Of a stretch of 7,004 nt of DNA, positions 6,506-7,004 are shown piece by piece. Below the pieces are notes generated by a model. That model searched no databases. It was not told the DNA's origin and saw nothing but the letters and a program-made list of their open reading frames with translations. The stretch's first letter is position 1. Every line of letters starts with the position of its first letter. The position numbers and the translations under genes are program-made. Origin of the DNA: Acidimicrobiia bacterium (GTDB lineage Bacteria; Actinomycetota; Acidimicrobiia; Spongiisociales; UBA5794); the NCBI GenBank assembly GCA_013695075.1, contig JACDBE010000339.1, positions 1-7,004 on the forward strand, in the 5' to 3' direction.

Positions 6506-6511
6506 AACTGA
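6476..6511 (+). repeat. 18-bp tandem direct repeat
   Basis: Two adjacent 18-base copies, 6476-6493 and 6494-6511, each start CGAGGGAGGGGAAAC and differ at one position (A versus T at base 16 of the unit). They make up most of the purine-rich arm of the inverted repeat described at 6421-6505. The duplication therefore offers alternative pairings: the inner or the outer copy can pair with the upstream pyrimidine tract. Confidence 0.8.
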
Positions 6512-6592
6512 TCGCTGAGGCGGTGTTCGGGCGGGTTCCCGGATGGCGGTCAGACGTCGAGGCTCCAGCGGTCTGCGGGAAAGAGCTCATCG

Positions 6593-6626
6593 CTCGGCGC
6601 GCGTCGCGCCCACCCGGGGCGCCGAG
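6593..6626. repeat. Inverted repeat upstream of the ABC transporter promoter
   Basis: CTCGGCGC (6593-6600) and GCGCCGAG (6619-6626) are perfect 8-bp arms around an 18-base spacer. A competing small hairpin, GGCGCG-CGT-CGCGCC (6596-6610), shares the left arm. The element ends about 28 bases before the putative -10 hexamer, so it could be a regulator site or a second terminator-like structure. There is no U-tract after it. Function is inference; the symmetry is directly visible. Confidence 0.4.
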
Positions 6627-6651
6627 AGGAGTCATTGGGGGATTTGGGTCA

Positions 6652-6660
6652 TGGCATAAT
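6652..6660 (+). promoter_or_regulatory. Extended -10 promoter for the ABC transporter ATPase
   Basis: TGGCATAAT fits the extended -10 form TGnTATAAT with one mismatch (hexamer CATAAT, 6655-6660). It stands out as an A/T-rich spot in GC-rich DNA. The transcript would start near 6667, leaving a leader of about 23 bases that includes the GGAGG at 6677-6681. The -35 region is poor: TCATTG at the ideal 17-base spacing, or TTGGGG with only 14. Extended -10 promoters tolerate a weak -35. Confidence 0.45.
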
Positions 6661-6676
6661 GCCGGGTTCCCGCTTC

Positions 6677-6681
6677 GGAGG
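6677..6681 (+). promoter_or_regulatory. Ribosome-binding site of the ABC transporter ATPase
   Basis: A consensus GGAGG lies eight bases before the ATG at 6690. It decides the start, because the reading frame has a good Walker A at the expected distance from this ATG. Confidence 0.75.
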
Positions 6682-6689
6682 CACTGCCA

Positions 6690-7004
6690 ATGCCGTCTTC
6701 TCATGCCATCCAGGCAACCGGTCTGGTCAAACGCTACGGCGACAAGACCGCCCTGGCCGGGATCGACATCGACGTCGAGACCGGGACCGTCACCGCCGTG
6801 CTCGGCCCCAACGGGGCCGGCAAGACGACGGCGGTTCGCATCCTCACCACCCTCACCGAGGCCGATGAGGGAACCGCCACGGTGGCCGGCTTCGATGTAC
6901 GCCGCGACCCCATGGAGGTGAGGAGCCGCATCGGGCTGGCCGCCCAGGACGCCACCGTCGACCCGCTGCTCACCGGTCGGGAGAACCTGGTGATGCTAGG
7001 CGAG
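6690..7004 (+). CDS. ABC transporter ATP-binding protein, DrrA family (N-terminal part)
   Basis: The first 105 residues of an ABC ATPase; the frame is still open at the window end. It reads AIQATGLVKRYGDKTALAGI (6-25, A-loop Tyr16), then Walker A GPNGAGKTT (39-47, Lys45), ILTTLTEADEGTATVAGFDV (51-70), and the Q-loop at IGLAAQDATVDPLLTGRENL (81-100, Gln86). From memory, the Q-loop block ending in LTGRENLVM is typical of daunorubicin-resistance DrrA-type exporter ATPases, which pair with a separate DrrB-type membrane protein. The signature LSGGQ and Walker B motifs would lie beyond the window. The substrate cannot be inferred; DrrA relatives are numerous and most do not export drugs. The start is supported by GGAGG and the extended -10. 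It is a separate unit from the purine operon. Confidence 0.88.
   Translation, partial: MPSSHAIQATGLVKRYGDKTALAGIDIDVETGTVTAVLGPNGAGKTTAVRILTTLTEADEGTATVAGFDVRRDPMEVRSRIGLAAQDATVDPLLTGRENLVMLGE

Noticed and set aside
6415..6520. CRISPR array suspected from the repeated GAGGGAGGGGAAAC units
   Set aside because: Only two units, directly abutting with no spacers, and no cas gene nearby.
6523..6921. Open frame of 132 codons overlapping the ABC ATPase start
   Set aside because: It covers the promoter and reads the Walker A region out of frame; the frame from 6690 has the real ABC motifs.

Overview
This is a GC-rich (about 68-70% by eye), densely packed chromosomal segment. Frequent GTG starts, four-base gene overlaps, and actinobacterial versions of PurC, PurS, PurQ and PurL suggest an actinomycete-type bacterium. 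A probable mycofactocin glycosyltransferase end and a DrrA-type ABC ATPase fit this. An Acidimicrobiia-like lineage is plausible, but the sequence alone cannot settle it.

Layout. Positions 2-334 (+) hold the C-terminal 110 residues of a membrane-associated protein, best read as the mycofactocin glycosyltransferase MftF. Four bases later, convergent to it, an AMP-forming acyl-CoA ligase runs 1985-339 (-). A 107-bp divergent region (1986-2092) separates the ligase from a rightward purine block: acylphosphatase (2093-2425), purC (2425-3300), purS (3297-3551), purQ (3548-4249) and purL (4246-6414). Every junction in this block overlaps: by one base at acyP/purC (or four if purC uses the GTG just upstream) and by four bases at the others. 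The block is almost certainly one translationally coupled operon. A 275-bp intergenic region (6415-6689) follows. It holds a long imperfect inverted repeat with an 18-bp tandem duplication, a second 8-bp-stem hairpin, and an extended -10 promoter with a good ribosome-binding site. That promoter drives the start of a DrrA-family ABC transporter ATPase (6690 to the window end).

How the genes work together. PurQ, PurS and PurL are the three subunits of the Gram-positive/archaeal-type FGAM synthase (step 4 of de novo purine synthesis). PurQ makes ammonia from glutamine, PurS bridges the subunits, and PurL carries out the ATP-dependent amidation. PurC performs a later step, forming SAICAR. purF, often found after purL, is not here. 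The acylphosphatase heads the operon but has no established purine role. The ligase, the putative MftF and the ABC ATPase are separate transcription units.

I do not see a convincing undescribed system. The points most worth a second look are the palindromic element after purL, the acylphosphatase at the head of the operon with its C-terminal tail and lack of a Shine-Dalgarno, and the mycofactocin-like fragment at the left edge.
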